A stretch of 64,000 nucleotides of DNA from JANXVR01 sp034667405 (GCA_034667405.1 JAXDJX010000024.1:1-64000), one strand, 5' to 3'; positions 49,844-59,221 are shown, numbered from the stretch's first letter. Numbers and translations are program-made. The notes: a model not told the origin generated them from the letters alone.

Positions 49844-49869
49844 GAGGGCGGGTCTCTCGACCCGCCCTC
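49844..49869. terminator. Strong hairpin downstream of tRNA-Pro
   Basis: GAGGGCGGGTC (49844-49854) and GACCCGCCCTC (49859-49869) form a perfect 11-base-pair stem with a TCTC loop, just beyond the 3' end of the tRNA. No T-run follows on either strand, so it may be a processing or Rho-independent-like terminator of the kind common in GC-rich actinobacteria. Confidence 0.55.
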
Positions 49870-49884
49870 CAGCGTGTTCTCGAG

Positions 49885-49958
49885 TCGGGACGGCGGGACT
49901 TGAACCCGCGACCTCAGCGTCCCGAACGCTGCGCGCTACCAAACTGCGCCACGTCCCG
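49885..49958 (-). tRNA. tRNA-Pro, anticodon CGG
   Basis: 74 bases, complete cloverleaf read on the minus strand: acceptor CGGGACG/CGTCCCG, D-stem GCGC/GCGC, anticodon stem CAGCG/CGCTG with loop TTCGGGA, T-arm GCGGG-TTCAAGT-CCCGC. Anticodon CGG reads CCG proline codons. Discriminator base is A and CCA is not encoded. Confidence 0.95.
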
Positions 49959-49988
49959 AGGGGGTCCAGTGTAACGAAGCGACTGCCC

Positions 49989-50855
49989 CTAGCTCCTTCG
50001 CGGATGGAGCTCCAAGAGGGCTGCTTCAGGGCGGCAGCAGAAGCGGAACGGGGCGAACTTGCTGGTTCCCATGCCGGGTGACAGGTACATGATCGCTTCG
50101 CCCATCCTGATCAGTCCGCTGACCAACCGCCGCGGCATCGAGCAGTTCGTCACCAGTGCCCCAACCAGTGGGAGGCAGACCTGGCCCCCGTGGGTGTGGC
50201 CGGCGACCATGAAGTCGTAGCCCAGGGCGGCGGTTTCCGGGGCCGAGTCGGGAGAATGCATCACGGCGAACCCGAAGCGCTCGGGCCGGACCCTGGGGGC
50301 GATCCTCAGGTCATGCCAGTCGATGTGCGCGTCATCAAGGCCGAGCAGTTCGATGGGGACCCCATTGATCTCGACGTCTCGGTGGACGTTCGTGAGGTCC
50401 TCCCATCCGCCGGCGGCGAGCTGCGCGCGAAGGTCGCCGGCGCGCCCTCGTATCGCTCGGCGTGGATGGCGCTTCCCTTTGAAGTAGGCCAGGTAATTCA
50501 GCGGCTGTGGGACGAAGTAGTCGTTCGAACCCAGGACGAACCAGCTGGCGGCGCTGCCGAGCACCTGACGAAGTGCCGCCACCACCGGTTCCACGGCTTC
50601 GGGGCCGGCCAAGAAGTCACCGGTGATCACCGTGATGTCGGCCTTGGGCAAAGAGGCGAGGAAGCGTGTCTTCCTGGGTTCGTGCGTCGTGAAGTGCAGG
50701 TCAGAGAGGTGGAGGACCGTGATCGGCCGCGAAGCGCTCGCCGGTAGGATGTCCAAGCGGTGCCGGGTGATGCGGAACCACGAGTGTTCGATGAGCACGC
50801 CGTAGGCGACGCACAACACACCGATGCCAAGAAGACCCGCCAGCCACGCAAGCAC
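49989..50855 (-). CDS. Membrane-anchored metallophosphoesterase
   Basis: 288 residues from GTG 50855. An N-terminal hydrophobic helix (about 3-22) anchors a calcineurin-like phosphoesterase domain with DLH in 'LHLSDLHFTTHE', 'VITGDFLAGPE', 'VLGSNDYFVP', 'VMHSPDSAPE' and 'VAGHTHGGQVCLP'. The family's GNHD reads GSND here, which I recall as common in actinobacterial members. YkuE-like enzymes act on lipid- or nucleotide-linked phosphates; substrate unknown. TAGACT is 6 bases before the start. Confidence 0.87.
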   Translation of the reverse strand: MLAWLAGLLGIGVLCVAYGVLIEHSWFRITRHRLDILPASASRPITVLHLSDLHFTTHEPRKTRFLASLPKADITVITGDFLAGPEAVEPVVAALRQVLGSAASWFVLGSNDYFVPQPLNYLAYFKGKRHPRRAIRGRAGDLRAQLAAGGWEDLTNVHRDVEINGVPIELLGLDDAHIDWHDLRIAPRVRPERFGFAVMHSPDSAPETAALGYDFMVAGHTHGGQVCLPLVGALVTNCSMPRRLVSGLIRMGEAIMYLSPGMGTSKFAPFRFCCRPEAALLELHPRRS

Positions 50856-50861
50856 GGGAGG

Positions 50862-50867
50862 AGTCTA
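50862..50867 (-). promoter_or_regulatory. Candidate -10 hexamer of the metallophosphoesterase gene (leaderless)
   Basis: TAGACT on the minus strand, 6 bases before the GTG at 50855. It sits directly beside the divergent YqeY start, so the two promoters must overlap. Confidence 0.45.
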
Positions 50868-51326
50868 GTGACCGACCCCACACTGAAGTCACAGATCCAC
50901 GAACAGATGACGAAGGCCATGAAGAGCGGCGACAAAGTCTCCGTTGGTGCACTCCGGATGCTCTGGGCGGCCATCACCTTCAAGGAGAAGGAGGTCCTCC
51001 ACGAACTCTCCGACGAGGAGGTTCGCGAGGTGGCCGGCAAAGAGGTCAAGAAACGGAGCGAGTCGATCGAGGCGTTCGAAGGTGCGGGCCGAACCGAACT
51101 GGCGGAGAAGGAGAGCGTCGAGCGAGCGGTCATCAGCCCGTTCGCCCCGGACGTCCTTTCCGACGAACGCCTGGATGCCTTAGTAGATGAAGCCATCACC
51201 GCCACCGGCGCCACCTCTATGAAGGAGATGGGCAAGGTCATGGGCATGGTGATGGGTAAGACGAAGGGCTTCCAGGTGGACGGCAATGCGGTCCAGGCGA
51301 AGGTACGGGCGAAGCTCGGCGACTAG
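50868..51326 (+). CDS. GatB/YqeY domain protein
   Basis: 152 residues from GTG 50868 with GGGAGGAG upstream. 'KSQIHEQMTKAMKSGDKVSV' and 'LRMLWAAITFKEKE' open the domain; 'VDEAITATGATSMKEMGKVM' and 'KTKGFQVDGNAVQAKVRAKL' close it. This is the tRNA-binding tail domain of GatB found as a stand-alone protein. Its role is unclear, and a link to tRNA-dependent amidation is suggested. It converges with the penicillin-binding protein gene, overlapping by four bases. Confidence 0.92.
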   Translation: MTDPTLKSQIHEQMTKAMKSGDKVSVGALRMLWAAITFKEKEVLHELSDEEVREVAGKEVKKRSESIEAFEGAGRTELAEKESVERAVISPFAPDVLSDERLDALVDEAITATGATSMKEMGKVMGMVMGKTKGFQVDGNAVQAKVRAKLGD

Positions 51327-53701
51327 TGCTTGCGGCCCACGGTGATCGTCACGGTGCTGCCCTGCTTCGCGTGTTCCCCGCCGCCCGGCGATTGGGCGAG
51401 GATCACACCGATCTTCACTGGATTCGTCACCACGGTGTTCTTGATGACCACGGCGAACCCTCGCTTTGTCAGGGCGGCTTTGGCATCGGCCAACGTCAGG
51501 CCGGTGACGGTCGGCACCGCTTTGGTGGCCGGCTTCCCGGTGCTCACCTCGATGATGACGCTGGTGCCGAGTTCGGCGGAGAAGCCACCACTCGGAGACT
51601 GCGAGACCACGATCCCCTTGGGGGCGGCGTCGTCGATCGCTTGAACCACCGGAACGAAGTGGGCTCTCCGCAGCGCGGCCGCGGCCTTCGCTTGCGTCTT
51701 GCCGACCACGTTGGGGATGTTCGCCCGCTTCGGGGTGGGTGGGGACGCGAACGAGAGCGGGGGCATGCCGTGCATCACATGCGTCATGTAGGCCGCCCAG
51801 ATGGGGGCGGCGAGCGATCCTCCAAACACGCCCGTGCCGAAGTAGGGGGCCATGGAGGTATCGGTGCTCGGGAAACCGACCCACACAGATGTCGAGACCT
51901 GCTTCGTGTAGCCGATGAACCAGGCGTCGGCGTAATCCTGGGTGGTACCGGTCTTTCCAGAAACCGGCCACGGCGAGAGGTTCGCGCCCGAACTGCTGGC
52001 CGTACCGCTCGTCACTACCCCGTGCAGCATCGCGGTGATGAGGTGCGCGGTGTCGGGCTTCAGCACGGCATTGCAGGCCGGTTTGTGCCGATAGAGGACC
52101 CCGTCGGAGTTCAAGATGCGTGTCACCGCGAAGGGCTCACAATGGACCCCATCGTTCGCGAAGGTCTGATACGCCGATGCCATGTCCAAAGGGCTGACTG
52201 AGTTGGTCCCCAACGTGATCGAGGGAACGGCCAGGAGGTTGCTCGTGATCCCCATGTCGTGGGCAGCAGACACGATGGCGTCCGGGCCGACCTGCAACGC
52301 CAACTGCGCGAACACCACGTTGACCGAATCCGCGATAGCGGTCCACAGGTTGATGAATCCCATGTCCCCTACCTCCGAGTTGTTAACGCAATGGTCGTTG
52401 CTCGTCCACTTCGGCGAACAGAACGGCGACCTGGAGCTGAAGGTCGTGTTCGGGGAGACGTGCTGGCGGAAGGCGGCTACGAGGGTGAATGGCTTGAATG
52501 CGGAGCCGGTCTGCCTCACGGAGGTCACCAGGTTGAGTTTGTCCCGCTGGAAGTTCCGGCCGCTCAGCATGGTTCGGATGGCACCGGTGGCATTGTCGAT
52601 GGACACGATGCCCGTATCCGGTTTGTTCGCGTAGCCCGGGTTGGCGACCGGGACGGCCCACGGTGCCGACGCAGCCTCCTGTGCGTAGGACTGCCACTGC
52701 GGGTCCAGGGTCGTGTAGATCTTCAGGCCGCCTTCCTGCAGCCGCTTCTGCCGCGCCTGGTATCCCTTCCCGAGTGAGTCGTACTCACCGTTGGTGTTGT
52801 TGAGGATCTGCTGAGTGAGGTAGGTCACGAAGTAAGGCGGTGTTGCCAGGCTGTTCGTCCCGGGGTGTTTCACGATGCCGAGCGGCTTCGCCTTCGTGCT
52901 GTCGGCCTTCGCTTGACTGATGTCCCCCAGGAACGCCATCCGGTCGAGCACGAAGTTCCGTCGGCGTCGCGCCCGCTTCGGATGGTTGATGGGGTTGTAG
53001 CCCTCGGGCGCCCGAACCATCCCGGCCAGGAGCGTCGACTGGACGAGCGTCAGCTTCGACGCGGGCACATGGAAGTAGAAGTCGGCAGCCGTCCCGATCC
53101 CGTACTGACCGCTCCCCAGATAGATGTCGTTGAGATACAGCTCAAGGATCTCTTTCTTCGTGTACTTCTGTTCGACCTGCATGGCGATCGCGAGCTCTTG
53201 GAACTTCCTGGCGAACGTTCGGTCTGTCGTTCCCAGGACCGCGTTCTTCACGAGCTGTTGGGTGATCGTCGAACCACCCTGGGTCGGGGTTCCCGACCTC
53301 ACGTCGGCGATCAGCGCGCGGATCAACCCTCGAAGGTCCAGCGCGCCGTGGTTGTAGAACTCGGAGTCCTCGGTGTCGATGACCGCCTGCTGCATGACAT
53401 CGCTCACGTGTGTGAGGCGCACGATCTCACGGTTGTCCAGGTAGAGCTGCGCCAGGACCGTCTTCCCGTCGTTCGCGTAGATGGTGGAACGTTCCGGCAG
53501 GCGCGGGATGTGGGTGAACCCGGCACCCGCGGCCGCGAGGGTGTCGCTGAGCTTGGTGACGCCCACCCCGGCCGCGACGAACGGTGGAGCGATGATGACC
53601 GCCAACAGTCCCGCGCTCAATGCGATAACAGGAACAAGAAGCAGGATCGCGAGCGGCTTGAACACCGGTCGATCACTGAGTCGTCGGAGGTCGCGCTCCA
53701 T
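51323..53701 (-). CDS. Bifunctional class A penicillin-binding protein with PASTA domains
   Basis: 792 residues from ATG 53701. A membrane anchor at about 18-45; glycosyltransferase GT51 with catalytic E111 in 'IDTEDSEFYNHG' and 'GGSTITQQLVKN'; transpeptidase with S400 in 'TGSAFKPF', S459-V-N and K583-T-G; then two C-terminal PASTA domains ('IPNVVGKTQAKAAAALRRAH' and 'VPTVTGLTLADAKAALTKRG'). It polymerises and cross-links peptidoglycan, PonA-like. PASTA tails bind the wall or muropeptides. Earlier in-frame codons lie in the opposite-strand NfeD gene and are rejected. Confidence 0.96.
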   Translation of the reverse strand: MERDLRRLSDRPVFKPLAILLLVPVIALSAGLLAVIIAPPFVAAGVGVTKLSDTLAAAGAGFTHIPRLPERSTIYANDGKTVLAQLYLDNREIVRLTHVSDVMQQAVIDTEDSEFYNHGALDLRGLIRALIADVRSGTPTQGGSTITQQLVKNAVLGTTDRTFARKFQELAIAMQVEQKYTKKEILELYLNDIYLGSGQYGIGTAADFYFHVPASKLTLVQSTLLAGMVRAPEGYNPINHPKRARRRRNFVLDRMAFLGDISQAKADSTKAKPLGIVKHPGTNSLATPPYFVTYLTQQILNNTNGEYDSLGKGYQARQKRLQEGGLKIYTTLDPQWQSYAQEAASAPWAVPVANPGYANKPDTGIVSIDNATGAIRTMLSGRNFQRDKLNLVTSVRQTGSAFKPFTLVAAFRQHVSPNTTFSSRSPFCSPKWTSNDHCVNNSEVGDMGFINLWTAIADSVNVVFAQLALQVGPDAIVSAAHDMGITSNLLAVPSITLGTNSVSPLDMASAYQTFANDGVHCEPFAVTRILNSDGVLYRHKPACNAVLKPDTAHLITAMLHGVVTSGTASSSGANLSPWPVSGKTGTTQDYADAWFIGYTKQVSTSVWVGFPSTDTSMAPYFGTGVFGGSLAAPIWAAYMTHVMHGMPPLSFASPPTPKRANIPNVVGKTQAKAAAALRRAHFVPVVQAIDDAAPKGIVVSQSPSGGFSAELGTSVIIEVSTGKPATKAVPTVTGLTLADAKAALTKRGFAVVIKNTVVTNPVKIGVILAQSPGGGEHAKQGSTVTITVGRKH

Positions 53702-53749
53702 AGTGTTCCGCCAAGGATACTCCGGCGTCCTCGGTACGATGAGGTGATC

Positions 53750-55138
53750 ATGCGCCGATCTCGTTCTTTCGTCGTGGCTCTCGTCATGCTCTTCGCGTGG
53801 CCCGCCGCAGCCGTTGCGGTGAGTGCGTCGCCCACCCCTTCGATCACCTCGAGCCCCACCCGTGTGGAGGTCATCAAGGTCGAGGGTGCGATCGATAGCA
53901 CCCTGCTCTCCTACGTTCGCGGGAAGCTCGCGGTCGCCGAGGCCGAACACGCCGTCGTCGTCCTGCAACTCAACACGGCCGGTTCCCTGGGTCAGGATGC
54001 GATCGCCCTGGGCGACAAGATCGCTCAGATGAACGTGCCGGTCATCACCTGGACAGGTCCCGAGCCGGCGAAGGCCGCCGGGGCCGGAGCGCTCCTGATG
54101 CAGGCTGCCACGATCGCGACGGTTGGACCCGGATCACAGACGGGTCCGCTCTACCCATTGGACCTGGCCCATCCCGACGAACGCCCCGACGTGACGGCGG
54201 CGCTCGCCCGCTGGGCTTCCCTGCACGGTCGAACCGCGCCGGACCTCTCCGTGATCGCGGATACCGGGATCGCAGCGCAACCCGCCATCGACACGGGGCT
54301 CGCCCAGTTCGCGGCCATCTCCGTGCCGGACCTTCTGGACAAGCTGAACGAGCAAGCGATACAGGTGAACGGCCAACCGTTCATCTTTCACACGCACGTA
54401 GCCAAGACCGCGGCTGAGGCCAGGGCCGCCACGGTGGATATCCGGTTCAACAACATGGGGCCGCTCGACCGGCTGCTGCACTGGGCATCCTCTCCGTCGG
54501 TCATATTCCTGTTGCTGGTCTTGGGCCTGGCCGGAGTGGCGTTCGAACTGACGCAGCCGGGGTTCGGGTTCGCCGGATTCGCCGGGGTTGGGATGCTGGC
54601 ACTCGCCGCATACGGGCTCACCGTTGTGCCCGTCTCCTGGCTCGGTCTCGTCATGTTGCTGGGCGGTGTGGGCGCGATGGTCGCGGACGTTCGTATCCGG
54701 AACTTAGGGCTCTTGAGCGTTATCGGCGTCGTCGTGTTCTCCGTCGGGTCGTGGCTGGCTTGGCACGATGTGGGACCGGCGATCAGGCTCTCACCGTGGC
54801 TATTGGGGTTCTCGGTTGTCGCGAGCGTCCTCTACTACGGGTTCGGGCTCACCGTCGCCTTGCAGTCACGCGATCGGATCGTCACCGCGCAGCGTGGGCT
54901 CATCGGGCTGGTCGGGGAGGCTCGAGGCAAGCTCTCGCCCGAAGGTCCGGTCTACGTCAAGGGCACCATGTGGCGCGGCCGCTCGATGAGCGAACCCATC
55001 GCCCCCGGTTCCAAGGTCCGAGTGAGAGGCATCGATGGCCTCGTACTGAAGGTCGAGGTCGAACCGGGTTCCACCCCCGGCGGGCCCGGCCCGATCACCG
55101 CCGAGGACGATCCCCAGCCTACCCCCGCCCAGGGCTGA
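53750..55138 (+). CDS. NfeD-family membrane protein with protease-like domain lacking its serine
   Basis: 462 residues from ATG 53750 with GAGGTGATC upstream. Signal peptide or N-terminal helix (1-25); a ClpP/SppA-like domain (about 35-250); a hydrophobic bundle (about 255-360); C-terminal OB-fold 'GLIGLVGEARGKLSPEGPVY'. In the archaeal homologue PH1510 the catalytic serine lies in ARAASAG; the equivalent here is AKAAGAG. The protease is probably inactive. Long NfeD proteins work with stomatin/SPFH partners at the membrane; none is adjacent here. Confidence 0.85.
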   Translation: MRRSRSFVVALVMLFAWPAAAVAVSASPTPSITSSPTRVEVIKVEGAIDSTLLSYVRGKLAVAEAEHAVVVLQLNTAGSLGQDAIALGDKIAQMNVPVITWTGPEPAKAAGAGALLMQAATIATVGPGSQTGPLYPLDLAHPDERPDVTAALARWASLHGRTAPDLSVIADTGIAAQPAIDTGLAQFAAISVPDLLDKLNEQAIQVNGQPFIFHTHVAKTAAEARAATVDIRFNNMGPLDRLLHWASSPSVIFLLLVLGLAGVAFELTQPGFGFAGFAGVGMLALAAYGLTVVPVSWLGLVMLLGGVGAMVADVRIRNLGLLSVIGVVVFSVGSWLAWHDVGPAIRLSPWLLGFSVVASVLYYGFGLTVALQSRDRIVTAQRGLIGLVGEARGKLSPEGPVYVKGTMWRGRSMSEPIAPGSKVRVRGIDGLVLKVEVEPGSTPGGPGPITAEDDPQPTPAQG

Positions 55139-55201
55139 AGTTCCCGGATCACCCGAATCCCCCGGAGCTTCGGGAACGAACAACAGGGTGAAGGGGGTTC
55201 G

Positions 55202-55477
55202 GTGGAACGAGCGCACAGAGAGCTGGAAGGCTGGCGATACGCCGCCGCCTGCAGGGGTGAGGACCCGGCTCTCTTCTTCGCGCCTTCGTATTTCGAGAAG
55301 CGTGGCCAGAAGCAGGCACGAGAAGCCGTTGCGAAGGCCATCTGCTCCCGGTGTCCGGTTCGGACCGAGTGCCTCGACTTCGCCCTGGCCACCCGCGAAA
55401 CGCACGGAGTCTGGGGCGGCTTCAACGAGATGGAACGTCGTCGCCTTCTCCGCGCTCGCGAACAAGAGGCCGGCTGA
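55202..55477 (+). CDS. WhiB-family transcriptional regulator
   Basis: 91 residues from GTG 55202 with GAAGGGGG upstream. Four iron-sulphur cysteines: one in 'YAAACRGEDPALFF', then 'AICSRCPVRTECLDFAL', followed by the diagnostic 'GVWGG' turn and a basic tail 'EMERRRLLRAREQ'. WhiB proteins bind a 4Fe-4S cluster, partner with the principal sigma factor and respond to oxygen, NO or redox. Restricted to Actinobacteria, so it identifies the phylum. Confidence 0.95.
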   Translation: MERAHRELEGWRYAAACRGEDPALFFAPSYFEKRGQKQAREAVAKAICSRCPVRTECLDFALATRETHGVWGGFNEMERRRLLRAREQEAG

Positions 55478-55519
55478 GGGCTTCGTCGACCTCGGTCATG
55501 TTCGTGGGAATATCCCGAC

Positions 55520-55993
55520 ATGGATGACGCAACGATCCTGCGGAACCTGTCCGAAGCGGGCTTGGAACTGCCACCCAGCCCGCAAGCACTTGCTGCATAT
55601 ATCCCGGTCGTCACCTCGGGAACGCTGGCCGTGGTGAGCGGGCAGATCCCCATGAGGAACGGCGAAGTGCTGGCGGCCGGGAAGCTCGGCCAGGGCGTCG
55701 GCGTCGACGAGGCGGCGGAGGGGGCTCAGCAGGCGGCGTTGCAAGGGCTGGCCGCGCTCCGCTCCACGCTGGGGTCGTTCGATCGCGTGGTGCGGATCGT
55801 GCAGCTCACCGTCTACATCGCGGCGACGCACGACTTCGTCGAGCATCCGCGCGTGGCCAACGGTGCGAGCGATCTGCTCGGGAAGATCTTGGGAGAGAAC
55901 GGCCGGCACGCGCGGGCTGCTGTGGGCGTGATCTCATTGCCGCTGGGCGCTTCGGTCGAGGTCGTGATGATCGCGGAGATCACCCCGGCCTGA
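55520..55993 (+). CDS. RidA-family protein
   Basis: 157 residues. 'GTLAVVSGQIPMRNGEVLAA' and 'AALQGLAALRSTLGSFDRVV', 'VGVISLPLGASVEVVMIAE' are the chorismate-mutase-like fold of RidA/YjgF. The arginine that interacts with imine substrates in RidA is not evident, so the protein may belong to a divergent branch. It is convergent with selB, three bases apart. Confidence 0.85.
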   Translation: MDDATILRNLSEAGLELPPSPQALAAYIPVVTSGTLAVVSGQIPMRNGEVLAAGKLGQGVGVDEAAEGAQQAALQGLAALRSTLGSFDRVVRIVQLTVYIAATHDFVEHPRVANGASDLLGKILGENGRHARAAVGVISLPLGASVEVVMIAEITPA

Positions 55994-55995
55994 CC

Positions 55996-57843
55996 TCAGG
56001 TGCCTCGGGGGAACCTGAGGTCCCCCTCGCGGCGCGTGATGCCCTGGCGGTCCATCCATTCCATGAGCGGCACCGCATATTTCCTGCTGGTGCCCAGCGC
56101 CTCGCGTACCGCGCTTACCGTGATGCCTTGTGGTGCAGCGTTCACCAGGGCCGCGGCACGCGCGGCGAGTTCGGCCGAGATGACCAGCTCCGGGGAGACG
56201 CGCACCAGCAGACCTTCTCTGCCCGCCGCCTCGATGAGATCCGAGCCGAAGCCCGTGGCCCTCAGTTCCCTCACCGTGGGGGGGGTCGGCGAGTCGATAA
56301 CAGCCAGGAGACGGTCGGTCTCGGCCGTGCGGATCGGCGCCGCGTGGTGCGACGGGAGCCGGAGCGCCCCGCCTTCCCGTACCAGCGTCCCAGCCGTCAC
56401 GAGTTCGCTGATCGCAGCATCCGCGAACGACGCATCCGTCCGAACGCCCGCTCGACGCGCGGCACGGACCACCTCCCGTCGGATCAGATCCACATCCGCG
56501 CCGGGCTGTAGCGGGGTCGCTTCGTGGTGCGCGGCCAAGCGTTCGACCGCGCTGTGCTCCAGGTCCCGACGCAGGGTGTCGGAGAACAACCATGGGGCCG
56601 AGGGCTGTGGGACGCCCAACTGTTCCGCGACGGAGACCGCCGTCACGGCGCCGCGTTCGTTCACCAGGAGCGTGACCAACGACGCGAGATCGCCGGCCGC
56701 GATCGTCCGTGCCCGCGCAGCCAAGCGCTCCTGCGGGTCGGCGCCCGCGCGGGTCGGTGGAGCGGTGTCCAGCACGACGCCACCGCCGACGGTCTCTCGC
56801 CTTCCGGACTCCCTGAGCACGAAGCGATCCCCGGGCGCCAAGACCAGCGGGCGCGATAACCGCAACCTGACGAACGCCGGGGTCCCACCGGGTTCGATCC
56901 GCTGGGCGCCATAGATCCGCAATCGCGCGTCGACCTCCGCGGCACCGGCGTACAGCTTGAAGGCGCCTCGCGAGGTGATGGCGTGAGCCAGGCCTCGGAC
57001 GGGGCGCAGCTCGGCTTCCATCACGGCGCCCGGACGCCACTGGTCTGGCACGGTGAGGACCTGGCCGCGCTCCAGGCCATCCCGTTCGGCGCCCACCAGG
57101 TTGGCGGCGACCCGGCTCACGGGCTGTGCGCGGGTTTCACTCTGCTTGTGGGTCTGGAGGGTTCTGATGCGGGCGCGCTGCCCGGACGGAAGGAGCTGAA
57201 CATCCTGCCCCACCACCAAGGAGGCACCCTCGAGTGTGCCGGTCACCACCGTCCCGGCCCCCTTCATGGCGAAGACTCGGTCGATGAAGAGTCGCGCGCG
57301 GCCGGCGGCGGGCCGTGGGGCTGTTCCGACCAGCTCGCTGAGCGCCTTGAGGAGAGCGTCGACACCGGCGCCCGACGTCCCCGAGACCGACACGATCGGG
57401 GCGCCGGCTAACGTCGTTCCTTCCAGGCGCTCACGAACATCGGCTCGTGCCCGGTCCAACCGGTCGGCATCCACGAGGTCCATCTTGGTGAGCGCGACCA
57501 CTGCGTTGCTGACGCCGAGCACGTCAAGGATCTCCAGGTGCTCCTCGCTCTGCGGCTTCCATCCCTCGTCGGCGGCGACAACGAAGAGCACCAGCCGGAT
57601 CGGTCCGACGCCCGCCAGCATGTTCGCGATGAATCGTTCATGGCCCGGAACATCGACGAACCCGATCTCCCGTCCTCCGGGGAGCGTGCACCACGCATAT
57701 CCCAGGTCGATGGTCAGGCCACGCCGCTTCTCCTCCGCCCAACGGTCGGGATCGATCCCGGTGAGCCGCGCGATGAGGGTGGACTTCCCGTGATCGACGT
57801 GTCCGGCGGTGGCCACCACGCGGAGTTCGGGCGACCCGTCCAC
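55996..57843 (-). CDS. selB: Selenocysteine-specific elongation factor
   Basis: 615 residues from GTG 57843, one base after the selA stop. GTPase domain: 'TAGHVDHGKST' (P-loop, residues 12-22), 'DVPGHERFIANM' (G3), 'ALTKMDLVDADR' (G4). Two beta-barrel domains follow, then a C-terminal region of winged helices ('LVTAGTLVREGGALRLPSHH', 'ITRREGDLRFPR') that binds the SECIS hairpin. It delivers Sec-tRNA to in-frame UGA codons, and its presence implies selenoproteins elsewhere in the genome. Confidence 0.95.
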   Translation of the reverse strand: MDGSPELRVVATAGHVDHGKSTLIARLTGIDPDRWAEEKRRGLTIDLGYAWCTLPGGREIGFVDVPGHERFIANMLAGVGPIRLVLFVVAADEGWKPQSEEHLEILDVLGVSNAVVALTKMDLVDADRLDRARADVRERLEGTTLAGAPIVSVSGTSGAGVDALLKALSELVGTAPRPAAGRARLFIDRVFAMKGAGTVVTGTLEGASLVVGQDVQLLPSGQRARIRTLQTHKQSETRAQPVSRVAANLVGAERDGLERGQVLTVPDQWRPGAVMEAELRPVRGLAHAITSRGAFKLYAGAAEVDARLRIYGAQRIEPGGTPAFVRLRLSRPLVLAPGDRFVLRESGRRETVGGGVVLDTAPPTRAGADPQERLAARARTIAAGDLASLVTLLVNERGAVTAVSVAEQLGVPQPSAPWLFSDTLRRDLEHSAVERLAAHHEATPLQPGADVDLIRREVVRAARRAGVRTDASFADAAISELVTAGTLVREGGALRLPSHHAAPIRTAETDRLLAVIDSPTPPTVRELRATGFGSDLIEAAGREGLLVRVSPELVISAELAARAAALVNAAPQGITVSAVREALGTSRKYAVPLMEWMDRQGITRREGDLRFPRGT

Positions 57844-57844
57844 G

Positions 57845-59221
57845 TCAGTCGTCGTCGACGTCGTCGCCCTCCATGGCGTAGAGCACGGCGCGAGCGAGAT
57901 CTCGGATCTCATCCGGCCTCACGGTTCTCGCGTCGAGCAGGATCGACCGCTCCTCCATCCGGCAGAAGACGCTGGGCCGCCCCATCCGCAAGCGCGCAGC
58001 GAACGCCGGTGGATCGGGCACCGTCACGCGGACGCCCCACGAAGGGATCGATGTGCCGGGGGTGGCGCCTCCGCCCACCACCGATTCGCATCGGTGGACG
58101 TGGGCGTGTTCCAGATCTCCGCCGATGGTTTCGGCAAGGAGCTGGGCTCGTTTCCTGACCGACTCGATGGGTTCGCGAAGCATCCGGTGGACGGGGATCT
58201 CGTCCTGGCGACCGGTGGTGTGCAGGACCAGGACGGCTTCGAGCGCCGCCACTTGCATCTTGTCCACGCGCACGGCGCGTGCGATCGGGTGACGCTTGAG
58301 TTTCTCGATCAGGTCCGCGCGCCCGACGATGCATCCGGCCTGCGGCCCGCCCAGGAGCTTGTCGCCGCTGAACGTCACCAGATCCGCGCCGTCCGCGAGG
58401 GCGGCTCCGACGTCGGGTTCGTCCTGTGGCATGCCGAGGCTCCGATGGAGGGATCCCGATCCCACGTCGAAGAGGAACGGGACGTCGTGCTTGTGGGCGA
58501 GCGTCGAAACGATGTTGGCGGCGACGCTCGCGGTGAAGCCAACTACCCGGTAGTTGGAGGGATGGACCTTGAGGATGGCGCCGGTCTTCGGCCCGACGGC
58601 GTTCTTGTAGTCGGAGATCCTTGTTCGATTGGTCGTCCCGATCTCGATGAGCTTCGCGCCGCTCGCCGACATGATGTCGGGGATGCGGAATTCGCCGCCG
58701 ATCTCGATGAGTTCGCCGCGGCTGACCAGGACCTCTTTCCCCTTGGCGAGTGCGGCCAGGCTGAGGAGCAGCGCCGCGGCACAGTTGTTCACCACGAATG
58801 CCGCCTCGGCGCCCGTGAGCGCGGTCAAGAGGAGTTCGGCGCGGGTGGTCCGTTTGCCGCGGGCTCCGGTGAGGCGATCAACCTCCAGGTCGCCGTAGGA
58901 ACGCCCGGCGCGGGCAGCGGCCATCGCGGCGGCCTCGGGAAGGGGCGCCCGGCCCAATCCCGTGTGGAGGATCACACCGGTCGCGTTGATGGCGGGCGTA
59001 AGTCCGGACTTCGTTCTGGAGGCGATGGCGGCGGCGCGAGCCAGGATCTCGTCAGCGGTCGGAGGGGCATCGCCTTGGCTCGCCGCGGTTCGGACGTTCT
59101 CCAGGACGGCGGCCAACGTGGTCTTCAGCAGCGGCCGTCCCAAGCTCTTCGCCGCCCGCTGACCCGGCGCCGATCGCAGGAGCGCGTCGACCGAAGGAAG
59201 AGCCCGGCGAACGTCCAACAT
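57845..59221 (-). CDS. selA: L-seryl-tRNA(Sec) selenium transferase
   Basis: 458 residues. PLP enzyme converting seryl-tRNA(Sec) to selenocysteyl-tRNA. N-terminal 'LDVRRALPSVDALLRS' and PLP lysine in 'VTFSGDKLLGGPQAGCI' are diagnostic. Forms an operon with selB. selD and the tRNA(Sec) gene are not in this window. TAGGCT lies 6 bases before the ATG. Confidence 0.96.
   Translation of the reverse strand: MLDVRRALPSVDALLRSAPGQRAAKSLGRPLLKTTLAAVLENVRTAASQGDAPPTADEILARAAAIASRTKSGLTPAINATGVILHTGLGRAPLPEAAAMAAARAGRSYGDLEVDRLTGARGKRTTRAELLLTALTGAEAAFVVNNCAAALLLSLAALAKGKEVLVSRGELIEIGGEFRIPDIMSASGAKLIEIGTTNRTRISDYKNAVGPKTGAILKVHPSNYRVVGFTASVAANIVSTLAHKHDVPFLFDVGSGSLHRSLGMPQDEPDVGAALADGADLVTFSGDKLLGGPQAGCIVGRADLIEKLKRHPIARAVRVDKMQVAALEAVLVLHTTGRQDEIPVHRMLREPIESVRKRAQLLAETIGGDLEHAHVHRCESVVGGGATPGTSIPSWGVRVTVPDPPAFAARLRMGRPSVFCRMEERSILLDARTVRPDEIRDLARAVLYAMEGDDVDDD

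Noticed and set aside
49989..50855. GSND instead of GNHD in the metallophosphoesterase as a sign of inactivity
   Set aside because: I recall the same variant as frequent in actinobacterial members, so it is probably a normal family feature.
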